DNA of 64,000 bases from NCBI GenBank assembly GCA_038380795.1, contig CM076279.1, forward strand, positions 8,261,001 through 8,325,000. The letters are read 5' to 3'. Made by a program: the position numbers and the translations under genes. Origin of the DNA: Pyrocephalus nanus (Eukaryota > Chordata > Aves > Passeriformes > Tyrannidae). This document shows, piece by piece, positions 1 through 12,240 of the stretch (its first letter is position 1; every line of letters starts with the position of its first letter). The notes under the pieces are model-generated. The model did not search any database. It saw only the letters and a list, made by a program, of their open reading frames with translations, and was not told the DNA's origin.

Positions 1-3000
1 ATGAGTAACTCTGGAGATGATCAAAACATAAAGAGAAATCATCACCAGTGTTTCTCGCTATAACCTCAGCTGGCTGTAGGATTCACTTCCCTTGGATATA
101 TGAAATTGTACCTTATCCTGAAGCACTAAAGGCACAGGCACACTTTTCCCTCTCATGATCCTTTCTAAATCAATTCATCTGCACTGTGAAACAAAAGTCA
201 AAAAACTCATTAAACTACCAGCATAATGTATTTGCCCCACAACACTTTTTGCCCCTCAGTTAATGAGTGAGGGGAAGAAAAAAGGGACAAATATGGAAAG
301 AGTTTGCAGACACCACTGTGGAGACAGCAATCACCTTCATGCTCTAGGCAACTGATGTATTAACAGTGGATTAGAAGTGACAAGTTCCAAGAATTCGTGC
401 AGTGGAGACAGTCCTCATTTACCACAATAAAACAGAGCAGGAAAGTATCTGTCATGATGCTATTAACTGGTTCCTGAACCCAGTAAAATTGTTCATCCTG
501 TGATGTGGCTTCTTTGCATCTAGAAGAGATATGTGGGCATCAAAGTAGTGTAAAATAACTAATCAGAGAGTGCAGGGTGGCCAGAACCATGTGTCAGAGT
601 GAAGCCAACACAATAATTTCTTTGGTCTATCTTCCTTCTTCTCCTTTTGTGATTTACAAAAGGTCCAATATCATTTACTCATCTGGATGCATTTCAAGCA
701 GGTGTTTCTTCAGAGATCACTCTGATTTTTGCCACTCAGTTTGGACTGGACACCAGTATCAGATGGGATTTCTACAGGTCCCCAGCCAGATGAAACACCA
801 TCACAGACCTGGATTTCTGATGGAAATTTTCACACTTGCAAACTGACACCTCTGCTCCCTGCAAATAATGACTCACAGCAACTTTTCCCAAAGGCATTCC
901 TATTGGTAAACACATTAGCTCAATTATTTGGGGATTTGACCACAAACAAGGTCACAACAAAAACCAAAACAGCAGAGGCAAATGCAACATTTAATTTGAC
1001 AAATATTTACCAAAAAAAACAGCACCCAGGCTCTGTGGCAGCCACCCCACAGAAATTACACTCCTTGCATCCGTGTCTGATTTAGAAAGCCTAACTGAAA
1101 GGAAACCATCAGCATTCTTTTGGGGAAACTAAATTTACCTTGAGTAAAATCTAGCTTACTGCAACCAGCCCCCAAAAGCCCTGCCAAACTTCCCAAGCAG
1201 GGCTTAAAGACAGATTTTGCCAGCTGTAGGCTACAGAAGTGTGTGTTTAATAAACATTGACCCATCAGTAAGTCCCTGGCAGCAGCCTGAGAGGGAAAGC
1301 GTGGCAGGTTTTGAAAGGCACCGCTCTGAGGGAGCTCACAGATTTACTTGTCACGGATGACAGTGAGAAACCTCTCAAAGGGCACTCTGGGGAAACTGGG
1401 TTATATAATTACAGAGATTTGTGTCTCTTACAGTTCCAGAAGGTTCACTGCTCTCCTGGAGCTCTCGGCACACAGATGAGAAATGTAACATTATCTTTGG
1501 ATGGAGACTGTGTGATCGATACCCACGGGGTAAATAAAGTGACCAGGTTCAGTATTTGGTTAGGATGGAATAAAGCAATCCCTCCCTTGGAGGAGGCAGA
1601 GGTGGCAGAAGAGCCTCAGTACCTGTGAGCAGAAAAAGCCATCGGAGCTGGGAAGCTGTGACCACATTTTGGGCAAGATAGAAGCAGCTGATTATCAGGG
1701 GCACCGAGACTGCCAAGACTTCTCATTAACAGTGCACATTTATGTGGTTACTCTGCAATGATTTTCATGGCTGGAATGTATTAAAGACTGTGTGTTGAGG
1801 TCTCGTTCAGGGCTAGGGTGTCCAGAGTAAACGTCTACAGCTCTAAACCACAGGAGTCCTCGCCACAGCCCTGAATTTCCCCAGTGTTGTGTAACATTAA
1901 ATTCATCACTTAAATAGCACCTTTACTGAGATTTCAATGAACCAAATATAGGAAAAATAAATGTCAAAGCCCATCTATGTTTTTTGGTGTACACAGAGGG
2001 CAAAACTAACAACTCCACAGAGATGTAAATCAAGGACTTTTAAAACCAGATCTGTCATTGCCCTATCAGGCTTCCAACAGGACATCGTGAGCCACCAGCA
2101 CCCAGAGTTTTCTATCAAGTCTCAGATGTAAAGTGGTTAAACACTCTGAAATCCCTGGACCATTGGAAATCCTCATCTTATTTTTAAAAAATACAAATTG
2201 TTCTGTTTCTAGCCCCTCAGTTTGCACAGAGTAGCTCACAGATGTGACAAAGACATCAAAGAGAACCCCAGGTCCATTCTCTCATGCCATTCTGTGATAT
2301 CTAAGCCAGTGCCAACCAGATTTGTGGCTCAGCTCAAGGCCAATGCTCCTGCTCCCCAGAACCCATGGATTCACTGCCAGCCCTCAGCTCCTGACTTGGC
2401 ACATTCATGCTGAGAAAGCCTTGCACCAAACACAAGGGCAGGATAAAAGAACATGGTAGCAAAAAAGGAAAAAAGTAAAGAGGCCACGTGGGTTCTTCCT
2501 GATCCAGCATTTCCTCAGTCAGACAGCAAATGCCTGGAGAAAGGACCACCATAAAGAACTCAAATCAGAACCATGTGATGGGTGGCTCACAGGCTGCAAG
2601 GAATTTGAAAAGTTGACTTTTGACTGCATTTACATGTGGAGTATAAAATACAGGTACATAACTTTGAATGAATAACCCTTTGAATTTAATGCCTGAGCTC
2701 CAGCCCAGGGCAGCAGCCCCTTCCCAGGACAGGAAGGCTTGCTCTGCTGCAGCCCTTGCTCCACAAGGCAGGGGACTGGAAAGGCTTCACATCAGCACAC
2801 TGCTGAGGTTGTGTCTAACTGGAAACCTTCCTTCTGTTATTCTGAACAGTCTGTCCACACTTCACAGCATAAACTGCTTTAGAAATTACAGCCCTGGAAT
2901 GTAAACCCAGGCTGGGCTGGCTGCTCACCCTGGCTGCTCCTCGCAGCCTCCCTGCCAAGGGGTATCTGGTGTCAACGATTGAAAGAGGGACAGAAGCGTA

Positions 3001-3300
3001 AAAAAGCAAACACCCTGCTCCAGCAGCTCCAGCAGCCCCAGCAGCCATCCAGGCTGCTAACCAGGACTGTTTGCTTTGTGCCACAAGAAAGGGGTGGACA
3101 GAACCCCATCTACAGCCAAAACCAGCACACCGACAAAACACGCCCTCCAGCATTTCTCTGTAATACACAATCACTCCCCTCAGGTTTCCACTCCACATCT
3201 GGATTTTGCCCCAAGACCAGAGAACTGAGCCTCTTGGAATGGCTTCTCAGTCTGCCAGCACTGAGGTGGAAAGCAAGCAAGGCTGTGTTGGGTGAGAAAC
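1..3300. other. Non-coding DNA, no gene seen
   Basis: No exon, RNA gene or recognisable transposon is visible. The longest open frames here are about 127 codons or fewer; their translations lack domains and overlap on both strands. Base composition is moderately AT-rich with scattered CpG. The only local structure is a short Gln/Ser-type triplet stretch near 3018-3047. The absence call rests on reading alone, so an old degraded repeat could have been missed. Confidence 0.6.
3018..3047 (+). repeat. Short imperfect 9-bp tandem repeat (ctccagcag unit)
   Basis: Three consecutive copies of a CTCCAGCAG-like nonamer, the last with a C replacing the T. It is too short to be a named satellite. It accounts for the Gln/Pro-rich look of the overlapping frames, which should not be read as coding evidence. 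Confidence 0.6.
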
Positions 3301-3505
3301 ACTCAGAACTGCCTCTCTGAGCGGGTTTGGGGAAGGCTCCCCAGGAGCCACGAGCGGGGCAGTGCGTGGAGCACGAGCGTACCTGCCCCAGCCTCAGCAG
3401 CAGGAACAAGCAGGATACGTGTCAATCCATCCCAAACACAGCCAGTGTATGGGAATGCAGCCAAGTGAAGCAGTCTGGTCCAAGGCTTGGCCTCCAGATG
3501 TTCCC

Positions 3506-3575
3506 AGATAAGATAAACAGCTCTGCACTGCGGCGATCAGATTTTCCCTCCCCTCTGCTAACTCCGAACTTATCA
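3506..3575. promoter_or_regulatory. Possible GATA-factor motif pair
   Basis: Seen: an overlapping double motif AGATAAGATAA at 3506-3516 and an inverted CTTATCA at 3569-3575, both fitting WGATAR. Family knowledge: vertebrate GATA factors bind WGATAR, and clustered sites are common in enhancers. Inference: this could be a regulatory element, but three short motifs in 70 bp also arise by chance in 64 kb. Confidence 0.2.
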
Positions 3576-4133
3576 AGAGTTAAGAGGGCTGACGTTCATG
3601 AACATTAATAGGGTTCAAAGGCAGTGATCTACCCCATATTAAGGCAAAAAAAACCCCAAAGCATAACCCAACTAGGTCATGCTAAAGGATTGCATCCCTC
3701 AGCCCCTGTGGTGGCCCCTGTTTTATCAACACACCAGCCAGAAAAGAGATTTTGGCCCCAGATGACTTGCAATAATTATTTCTTGACAGCAGTACTTAAG
3801 GACATACCTTTTCTATTGCTCCCTGTATTTTTAATGTTAAACTCTCTACTGCCGTATTTCAGACCAACAGAGGGTTTACAGGGCAAAAGCTAAATACATT
3901 AAAAAGGTTTTATCACACAAAATTACATCCTAAGCACTAAAGAGAACAAATGAGAGACTGGGTGAAGGCAGATGCCAGAGTGATAAAGCTAATACTGGAA
4001 CTCTCTATCTCCCCAGAAAAATGACCGAGTAGCTGCTCATTTGATGTGTAGCAATTAAAGGCTAATTTACACAGTGCCACTTAGTGACAAGTATAATTAT
4101 GTTCTGCTCAGGGTACATATCAGATAATAATTG

Positions 4134-4152
4134 CCTCCAGCTGAGCTGGAGG
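4134..4152. repeat. Perfect 19-bp palindrome (9-bp arms, 1-nt centre)
   Basis: The left arm CCTCCAGCT (4134-4142) is exactly complementary to the right arm AGCTGGAGG (4144-4152) around a single central G. The CAGCTGAGCTG centre includes an E-box-type CAGCTG. It sits in otherwise unremarkable AT-rich DNA. No flanking inverted repeat or coding sequence suggests a terminator or transposon end. Confidence 0.75.
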
Positions 4153-4421
4153 TTATAACACACTAAAAGGGACTTTAATGATAGGACCAAACATGGATTT
4201 CAGCTGGAAAGTTTGTGACTGACCAGAAGATCACAGGAGTTGCTCACATCTTGTTTTAGGAAAACTGCAGTAGGAGACTGATCTCCTCTATACAAAAAAT
4301 TGCAATGATCTATGTGCAGATTTATAAGAAAGATAAGAAGGTACAAAAGAAATTAGGAGATTTCTAGGACAGATCATACAGGAGTTTGTTCAATTTGCAG
4401 AGTTCTGGTGCATAAAGCTTT

Positions 4422-4440
4422 AAAAAAAAAAAAAAAAAAA
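4422..4440 (+). repeat. Poly(A) homopolymer, 19 nt
   Basis: A run of 19 adenines. A CATAAA hexamer, a variant of the polyadenylation signal, begins at 4411, only a few bases upstream. That spacing is short for a true retroposed 3' end. I could not identify a target-site duplication or a parental gene, so it is called only as a simple repeat. Confidence 0.9.
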
Positions 4441-6709
4441 TTCTGCAGTGTATTATCTGGCTATTACCACTCCAAAAGGCATCAGCTACTACTCCCAGGA
4501 TGCTGCTGGAATTAACTTTTAATATGCCTCATAGAAATACAGCCCCAGAGCACAGAAACCAGACCCACAGCCTGGTTTGTAACACTTACATAAACAACAA
4601 AACCTCATGGTAAGCTGAGGACAGACTTGAGCTCCTCCATAGAGCTGAAGTGCTCCCTTCTGAAAGGGACCTTCAATGGCCGTGGCTCTCAATGTACCTC
4701 CAAACCTTCTCAACAAGAAGCAGGAATTACAAATCATACTTGGTAATAAAGCCATCACAGTGGCTTTTGAGCATGCACTCGGTGCTGCTCTCCCCTGACT
4801 CCATGGGTCTTCCCAGCCCTCAGCTGAGAAGTGCAGAGGGAAAGGGCATGGGGTGAGGGTGTGGGAGCAGGAGATGTGATTGTAGCAGCAGCATCAACAG
4901 AAGGTTGCTGTTCAGTGGGGTTTCAGAAGGTTTTTGGGACACTGGCTGGTGCCCTAACAACACAGCTTAAAGCTGAGTAGGACCTAGGCTACACACAGAC
5001 ATTTGGGAGTTAAAAGAAACACCAACAATCTTTCCAAAGGGAATAAAGCCAAATCCACCCTTTCCCCCAGAACCTACAGCTGACCTCGTTTACCATCAAC
5101 ACATAACATGCAGAGACATGAATATTCATGGTGAACCCGGAGCCAGCTGAAGTTCTGTGCAGAGCCTGAACTGCAATGCTGGGACACTTGAATTCACAGA
5201 GATACAAGAGTCCATCCAGCTGTGCAACCCAGGGTGAGCACAAACTCCTCCCAGAGCAGCACACAGAATTTCAAACTCATGGCTCAGGCTCACCATCAGC
5301 AGATCCTCAGCCCCTCCACACCAAGAATCCAGCCAACCTACTCATCTGTAAGCACACAGATATTAAATCCCTGTGATTTAGGGTGTACTTCAGTTGGCAC
5401 TGAGCAGCGAGTAGCACGAAAATAAAGCAGGACAACAGCACAGGTCATAAAAACTGAGCTCGGGAACATTTTGTGCAGTAAACTAACAACCAGCCTTGTG
5501 GCTTCTCGTAGATTTTATCAGCCTCTTCAGGGGAACAGCAGTAGTACTACAGCTCTGATTAACTGCCACGACGTGACTGAAATGTGCAGTGTAAAACTGC
5601 AGAGTGGGATGTCAACTCAATGGAACAATCAAAGTCAGTTTAAATGAAAGGTCAAGGCATCTTCTCACACTTACTTATCTTCCTCCTCCTCTTAGTTCTG
5701 GTTTCTAACCAGAAAAGGAGCCTCATACAAATTCATTAGGCAGGTGAGGTGGCTCAAGAGTTTACCCTGAGCAGTTCAACCCACTCCTGACTCTGTGCCC
5801 CTCTGTCACAAGCCACACCATGGAGGAGAATCGACTCAGCGTGACCTGGGGCTGTAACTCCTCATCACTGCCCACAGGAGCAGGGTCCCTGTCCAGGACT
5901 GGGGCTCTCCCAGCTCTCACCTCGCTGGTTGATAGCTCCAGGCAGGTGGCCAGTCTCACTCTGCAGGCAGGACCTGCCTCATCCAGACCAGTCAGAACTT
6001 CTGGCTCATCCTCTGGTCCTCCAGAGCACCTGGATGTCATAGCAGTCCTTAGGGAAATTCTCTAAGGATACAGTGGGTACTGTACCAAGATGTGAGGCTT
6101 CACCTGGCACTTGAGCCTGTCTTGTCCTCGCATGTCAAGTCTGCCAAGGTTCTCCTGGGGTGAGGGATTCCTCTGTGATGATCAGCACATGGTTTTGGGA
6201 GGAGTCCAGTGACTATCATTAGACCACGACTGGCTTAGCAAGGCTGGATATAATGTCCTGTGACCCTTTGTACGCTGTTCCCTCTGTAAAAATAACTTCA
6301 TGTGGGATCACGCTTCCAGGAAGGAGCACTGGTAGCACACACAGCTCACACAGTCCTGTCCCCAAGCTCAGAGGGGATGAACATCCTATTCTTGCTGTTC
6401 ACCATCCTTCCCTCCCCCGCTGGATTCTCTCTCAGCCATTGGCTCAAAGCAGGATTCCCAGGAGGGGTAACAAGGCTTCCCAGGCTACCTCTGGCTGGTC
6501 TCCCCTTCCACACCTCCCCTGACACCACCACAACAGCCTTCCCTCAGCCTGGTGTCCCCAGCCAAGCTCTCCAGCACACACCATCTCAGCTTTTATGCCA
6601 GTTCTTGCCTGATCTGGGAGTTAGTGCAGGCTCTGGGATGGGTGTGTTTGCTCATCCAGACAAAGCACCTTGTTAACTGTGTTGATAATGTACTAAAAGT
6701 CCTCCTCTC

Positions 6710-6900
6710 TCCACAGAGCGTTGGTAATTAACGTCTCGCACTTCCCGAGCTTCACAGAAAGCATTTCTAATTAACCTCTTCTTTTTTCCTGCTGTATGAT
6801 GCAAAAACCAACTGTTATTCTAGCAGGAGCCCAGGAATACCTATTAAGCCGTCTCAGTCAAATCAGGGCAGAAGCAATTTAAAAGACAATTACAGGCAGG
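6710..6900. promoter_or_regulatory. Candidate conserved non-coding block
   Basis: Two direct copies of TAATTAAC begin at 6725 and 6768, 43 bp apart, each containing the TAATTA core bound by many homeodomain proteins. CpGs are retained nearby (ACGTCTCGCA, CCCGAG, AGCCGTC). Further AATTTAAAAG and ACAATTA strings follow to 6890. The block contains no repeat or usable reading frame. Its regulatory role is inferred from motif texture; conservation was not tested. Confidence 0.3.
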
Positions 6901-9900
6901 AGATGTGAACTCAATACTCCTTTACTTCAGACACAGCACTGAAGAATAAAATGCCTCAAATCCCAGGCACTGTGCCAAGGGTAAGCAGCACGTGAAAACT
7001 TCTCCAGCCCACAGCACAACTCAGAAGGCCTTGAATTGGAGAGGATAGAGCAAAACTACTAAACAAAATTCCAATTATCTAGGAATGATTGCTCTTATAA
7101 TTGTCTTTTTTTTCAAGGTTTACAGTGAAAGCCTCAAGTTCTTCACGCTTTATTCTCACTAACTAAAATCTTGATTTGTTCTCCCTCGAACATCCATCTG
7201 GCATTTAGGAACACCCAATGAGTCGAGGCAGAATGGCTGAGGGTGCTGAGCACCATCTCAGGTCAGTGGGAAGCACAAGGAGGCTGCTGATGGAGGGCAG
7301 CACTCACGACACAGCAGGGTCTGTTGGGGCTGGAGGAAGTGCCAGCCTGCAAAAGTTTTGTCTGTAAATCTTATGCTACCCACTGCAAGCTCTGAGGAGG
7401 AACTTGTGTGACCTGCAGGATGCACACAGATCCCTTCTCTTTGAGTGGATGTGGCAGTGAAGCTGTTCCCACACCCAGCAAACACAGGAGGATGTGCCAG
7501 AGCAGAGATCTGCAGCAGGCAAGAAAACACACAGTACCCTCAGATAAAGTACAAAATCAGAATATATACCAGCAGTGGTTAAGCAGCAGTATCAATAGTG
7601 GCTGAAAGTCATGTAGGGAAACCCCCAGAGCAAACCAATACAGTCAGCCAGTAAAAGCATTAACATTTGAGATCAAAAAAGAGCCAGCATGCTCAGCAAA
7701 CATCACACCACCAGCTGCAGAGCGTTTTATCTCAACCCTGGTTGCAACTGTATTTAAAATATATATATATATTTTAGTAATTCTGCTTCTTTAAGTTTCT
7801 TCAAAATAGCATGTTTGTTCTCAAGGTAAACCGTCAGGCCAACACCATTCCACAAACAAGGGTAAAGCTTGATATTGCTCCAGAAAGCAAGAGGTCACGC
7901 TGATGGCTTGCTGTGCTCACTGCTGGTGTTTGCTGATGCTTCCACAGTCTCAGAGTATGAAAAGATCCAGCAGCTCCTTGAGTCATACATACTATCTTCT
8001 TTTATGTCTCATAAAGGGGGGATGTTTTATTCAAAAGCAATTTGGGAGTTAAAGAAAATATGGCTCTGGTATTGAAGTTGTTAATCACACAGTGCACAGT
8101 GAAAGGTGCAGTGAAGGAAACACAGAAAATCATCAGAAAAGTGAGGCTGCATTGGCTGGCACAGGATGGGGTTTGTCCTCCTGTGCCACAGGTTTTCTTG
8201 GCCATTCCTCAGAGCCTTCTTCCCGCTCTCAAAACAGGCCATGCTTTGCATATTCCAGTCTACCAGGGGAAGGAAACAAATCCAAACACCTGAAAACAAG
8301 AGCGGCGGCACAAAGAACAATAAAGCCACCCGAAATATTTCCCCAAACGAGAGCCACAGTCCACTCCTGACACTGAGGACATCCCCACAGCCAGAGCACC
8401 TGAGAAAAATGACACTACAGAGGGCTCTGCACGTGCTTCCAGAGCAAAGCTTTGCTGTCCTGTTTTCCAGCTTCCATAGAAATCCAGAGCAGGCGGTGGC
8501 ACAGACACAGCAAAGTGAAGCAGCTTCTCTTCATTCACTCAACAGGGCAGTGGCAAAGCTGAAATGTGTCCAGAAGTGTCCCAGTCCAACTCTCCAGGTA
8601 CTGAGCCACACGTTCAGCCTGGTGCCAGGTGACCATCAGGGACAGCCAGCACAGGATGAGCCCTCACTGGGAAGGGAAGCAGCATCGAGCGGTAAAAGGG
8701 TTTAATATTTCATTCTCACATCATTCCCTACCATTTCTAATGTTAAACTAATCCCTGTCTGTCCAGATCAGCTAAGCTCATCCTCTAGATAAATTAAGTC
8801 AGCAATAGCCTGAATTTAAAAAGGGGAAAAAAAATAAAAATCTGATTGAATGTTGAAAGTTTCTGCCATGGCTGATTGCTCCGTGAATTATTCATCCCAG
8901 CAGCAGCTCTGCGTTGCTCAACACATTCCTGTAGTCAGGAAAGCACATCACTTGCAGAGCAGGGCAAAATAAGCCAAATTCCCGCAAAATACAGTGGCAG
9001 GGCACACCCTGACCTGCTGTAAATCATCCTCCACAGAGCTGCATCCCTGCCCACCCACCTGCCTTGCCTTGTTCAGCAAGCACAAAGGCATTTGCCTTTG
9101 AAGATTTGGCCTTGGTACTGAGAACAGCTCAAAAATTCCACTGGGGCATTACTTTTTTTTCATCCTGCCAAGAACAGATTGCTGCAACAGTCACTGATAA
9201 AGTGACTCAGAGCCTCTGTGAGCTACAGTAGAAAAATGAAGCAGCAAAACCTCAGCTATTCCAAAACCTTAAGAAGCTGCTGCAAAGACCAATGTCAATT
9301 CATTTACTATAAGATTTTAAATGCCTCCTAATAAAGTGATGGCACAGACTATCATTTTACCTTATATAAAGGAATTAAGTATAATTTTGGTGGGCAGGCA
9401 ATCCCCTGCTCCAAAACGAATGTGCCTCCATCACAGAGAAATCTGAAAATGTGCCCTAATATTCAAATATTATGTCTTCTGAATAACACAGACCTGGTGG
9501 CTTTAGAGCTGTGCAGCTTTTGCTTGGAGTATTAAACTGTCCTCTGGCTTAAATCCCACAAGTTTTAAGATAAAAGGTGCTCTCAAAGATATATTTAATT
9601 GTTATTAGATGGAAGACAGATACTGGATGAGAGATAAGCCTGTAGAGAGACAGAAGCTGTTTTCTAGTTCTAGGATAATTAATTGTGCTATTTGTCTGTC
9701 TCTGGTAACAGATCACAGGCATTTTCACACACAAGTTCAAATAACACACAGCAAAACAGCCACGAAGTAGTCACATTGCCAAAACACATCTTAAATAACA
9801 CCAAAGAAAGTGGCCACAGACCACTCAGGGTGCCAAAATGCATCAGATGTTAAGAAGCCTGTGGTCTTCAGGATGTCAGGGGGAGACAGGCTGGTTATGA

Positions 9901-12240
9901 TGGCTTTTCAAGAGAAATTTTGGGGGTTTGCATGGCATTCCTGACACAGCCACGAAAGGAAAACAGTGTTTGGTTATTAGTGATCGTGATTTGTGAAGAC
10001 ATTTTATGAAACTCCCTGGGAGATAGCTGTCTTGATAAGGGTGTAAGTGGTGTAAAACACTCAGAGCTGTTACTATCTTGAGGGCAGACCAAAAGCTGCA
10101 TACAGCAGAAGTTTGTTTCAGCAGCTGCAGCCCAGACCTCTCCTCATGGGGTCAAGGGACATCAGGAAGAGACAGAGAAAAAAGAAAGAGGGAGAAAATG
10201 GTAAAAATTGCTGAAAATCAGCATCCCTGGATTAAAAATTCATCATTTTTGAGCTGAGAGCCAGCTCCTAGGGCAAGGAAAGCAGAGAAGGGAGGTGGTG
10301 TCAGGACTCAAGGATGCAGCAATGAGGAGCACAGTGGAGGCATCTCACACCTTGAATAAAACATCAGAGTGGTGGCCCTTCAGCTGGTCCTCAGGGCACC
10401 TCTCACACCAAAGCAAGCCCTTTGGAGTGTAAAACTGCAGCATATCCAGGGTGGGACAGAGCAGGAAAGCCAACACACGTGTGTGACACGTGGAACACAC
10501 ACGTCACCAGCTGTGCCAGCGTTACCCCACCAGTGCACAGCGTGCAACACACTTGGTCATTCTGTAACCACAGACAGGAGGGTTAGTCCTTGTCAGAAAG
10601 ACAATTCACAGGAAAACAGCAGGATCCAGCTTCAAAGAACACTGGTGAGTCAACCTTCCAGGAAGCAAGCTCATGACTCTGGGGAGCCTCTGCACTGCTT
10701 CACCCCTGAGCCATCAGCAGTGATTGCAGCTGAGAGGAGCCGAGCTGGGTTGGCATCAGAGTGCTGACCTTTGCAAAATCGTGGTGCAGACAAAGAGCTG
10801 AGGGAACAGTTCGTGCCTTCACCCGCTGTTTCCAGCTCTTCCACAGCTCCAGAGCAGGAACTTGGTACCCAGCCCACGAGCACAGAAGAGGGCTCTGCTG
10901 TCACTCGGAAGGACTCATGTTACTCTAATTCTTCTGTGTTGAGAAGAGATGGAAAGTACAATTCCATTTTCCTGAAATGATCCTCACTGTCCATGCTTGC
11001 ACGGTATCTGTGGCATGTGGGCACCACACCAGCTCTGGCAGCATCAAGGATACAGACACTCCGACTTTGGGAGCCTTTCCCTCCTCCTGGTAAATCAATC
11101 CCAGCTCGACCTGCTGGTAACAGTCAGCAGGCACAGACACCCCGAGCACTGAGGAGGGCGTGGTTGGGAATCAGGGAACATCAGACACAGACAGCTCCAG
11201 CAGCCCGGATGCACCGGCAGACACCGGATGCTGTCCCATCACTTCACATTTTCACTTCTGTCATACCTGGAATTTCTCAACAAAGCCAGAAGGAGGAAAG
11301 CAGCAGTCCAGAGATCCCTCTGGTGGCCTCTGCTGCTCAGACCTACCACGGTGTGCTCCTCCTGCTTACATGAGCATCCCCTCTGGAAATTCAGGCTTCA
11401 TTAGGAGCAGCAGACAGTATGCAATCATTTCTCCTGTTTTAACATGGATGCTCAGTAGCAAATGTACTGTCATGTGCTGTGTTCCTTGGCTCTGTTTTCA
11501 GTCCTTGTCTCCAAGTTTAATACTCCCTAGAATTCATAGAGCCAGAAAAACATCACTCCACACAGGTCTGATTGAGGACAGGGGTAGCTGAGTTCTCTCA
11601 GAAGGTACCAGGCACCATGGGATCAGTCAGACCCAGTGGCAGAGCCAGCAGAGGGGCTGAGAAAGAGCTACAGCACAAACATGACTGAGTTGAGAGAGAA
11701 AAAGACCAAGATTTAAATGGAGAAAACATGAGACAGTCAGAGAAGGAGGCCAAGGAGGATACAAAGAAAACCATGCCCTAAAAAGTTACCAGAAAATACG
11801 GGTCCCTCCCCCTGTGACCAGCACTCTCAGGACATTTTTCAGAACTGGCTGCAGCCCACGAAGGGGTTGTGGCTGTCCCTGACTAACAGAGCTACTGTGC
11901 AGTGAGCCATCTGCCAAGGGGATAAAACCACAAGAAGTCACAATGAAGAGGTGTGAAAATTCCAGTCAATTTGGCAACTCTGACGCTGTTTCCTCAGGCC
12001 TGTTCTCCTGGCATGTCTCCATGAAGACCCCATGGATATAGCAGGAATAGAGTTAGTCCTGTACATTTACAGCTGCCTTTTACTTCATATTTACAGCTAT
12101 CCTTCTAATTCCACTAATCCCAAAGAGACTCTAAAGAGGACAGCTAAGCTGTAGATTAAGTTTCTACTGCAGAACTCTACACAGACACAACTCTGAACTG
12201 CCAATCTGCACTGAGAGGAGTCTCTGGGACATATTAATAT
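6901..12240. other. Non-coding DNA, nothing recognisable
   Basis: Unique sequence without identifiable exon, RNA gene or transposon. Local items are a 14-bp AT dinucleotide stretch at 7759-7772 and purine-rich tracts at about 10164-10199 and 11690-11770. The open frame at 8166-8705 (179 codons, +) is Ser/Gln/Pro-rich with no domain, overlaps frames on both strands and has no exon-like boundaries, so it is not called. Confidence 0.55.

Larger units (their letters stand above)
3301..6700. other. Non-coding DNA with minor motifs
   Basis: No gene is supported. A modest CpG cluster lies at about 3320-3420 (GAGCGGG, CACGAGCGTA and neighbouring CpGs), too small for a CpG island. A GATA-type motif pair lies at 3506-3575, a 19-bp palindrome at 4134-4152 and a 19-A homopolymer at 4422-4440. 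The 4450-6700 part contains only ordinary unique sequence with short spurious frames on both strands. Confidence 0.55.

Noticed and set aside
4200..4440. Processed pseudogene ending in the 19-A run
   Set aside because: No recognisable parent coding sequence, no target-site duplication found, and the CATAAA-to-poly(A) spacing is too short.
8166..8705. 179-codon frame as a gene
   Set aside because: Gln/Ser/Pro-rich chance frame with overlapping frames in all phases.
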